A stretch of DNA of 5,537 nt from NCBI GenBank assembly GCA_903897565.1, contig CAIUCF010000781.1, positions 1 to 5,537 of the forward strand, read 5' to 3'. This DNA comes from an uncultured Rhodospirillales bacterium (GTDB taxonomy: Bacteria > Pseudomonadota > Alphaproteobacteria > ATCC43930 > CGMCC-115725). Positions 5,429 to 5,537 of the stretch are shown here, piece after piece; position 1 is the first letter of the stretch; each line of letters begins with the position of its first letter. The notes beneath the pieces were generated by a model. It was not told where the DNA came from. It saw only the letters and a list, made by a program, of their open reading frames with translations, and made no database searches. Position numbers and translations under genes: made by a program.

Positions 5429-5537
5429 ATTATCTTCCGCGATGCAAGGGGTTTTTGCCCTACGTCGCGGAAAAATTCGGCGGGTGTCGTCGCAGCGTCA
5501 CAAGCATGACCGCAAGCCGTTTTCTGCGCGTCAAAAC
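5429..5537 (-). promoter_or_regulatory. Probable odc promoter region
   Basis: The right end of the window should hold the odc promoter, but the evidence is divided. TTGACG (5529-5534, five of six -35 bases) is followed after 17 bp by a poor -10, GGTCAT (5506-5511). Closer in, GATAAT (5429-5434) matches five of six -10 bases but has no good -35 partner at 16-18 bp (CAAAAA at 17). The leader would be about 410 nt from the first and about 335 nt from the second. The large inverted repeat 5435-5472 lies between them. Confidence 0.3.
5435..5472. repeat. Inverted repeat with 8-bp arms upstream of odc
   Basis: TTCCGCGA (5435-5442) and TCGCGGAA (5465-5472) are perfect inverted arms separated by 22 bp. 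The interior can add an AGGG/CCCT stem (- strand) around a CAAAAAC loop. Arm centres are 30 bp apart, about three helical turns. It directly abuts the GATAAT -10-like element, so it could be an operator pair. If transcription starts further upstream it would be a leader hairpin. Confidence 0.5.

Noticed and set aside
1..5537. CRISPR array, tRNA/rRNA genes, insertion sequences or attachment sites
   Set aside because: I saw no regularly spaced repeats, tRNA-like cloverleaf, transposase reading frame or terminal repeats in either strand.

Overview
The window looks like chromosomal DNA from a high-GC alphaproteobacterium. The protein types support this: a TPR/GT9-like glycosyltransferase, a compact fold-III ornithine decarboxylase and a bacterial homospermidine synthase, all with strong G/C preference at third codon positions. 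I cannot name the genus. Rhizobiales and Rhodospirillales relatives both fit.

Left part, + strand (1-2343). The window opens inside a gene whose C-terminal half is a glycosyltransferase domain of the kind usually found behind TPR repeats. Its stop codon overlaps the start of a small exported protein of unknown function (ATGA overlap). After a 189-bp gap comes a DedA/VTT-family membrane protein. A perfect 10-bp hairpin at the dedA stop codon lies between dedA and the convergent hss gene and probably serves both 3' ends.

Right part, - strand (2373-5537). Ornithine decarboxylase (odc) is followed 162 bp downstream by homospermidine synthase (hss). Together they form a short pathway: ornithine to putrescine, then putrescine to homospermidine, the long-chain polyamine of many alphaproteobacteria. 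The gap between them holds a strong hairpin at the odc 3' end and a separate 9-bp perfect palindrome upstream of hss.

Upstream of odc, 450 bp (5088-5537) contain no conventional gene but are rich in structure. Read on the - strand in order there are: an edge -35-like hexamer; a large inverted repeat with 8-bp arms; a -10-like GATAAT; two overlapping short ORFs of 9 and 37 codons; a hairpin that begins at the stop codon of the longer ORF; a C-rich, G-poor tract resembling a Rho-loading site; a two-segment hairpin with a UUCG loop; and a good Shine-Dalgarno for odc. This layout suggests a polyamine-responsive leader. It may be the alphaproteobacterial 'speF' leader motif, possibly working through a leader peptide as the enterobacterial speFL-speF system does. 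This is the part of the window most worth following up.
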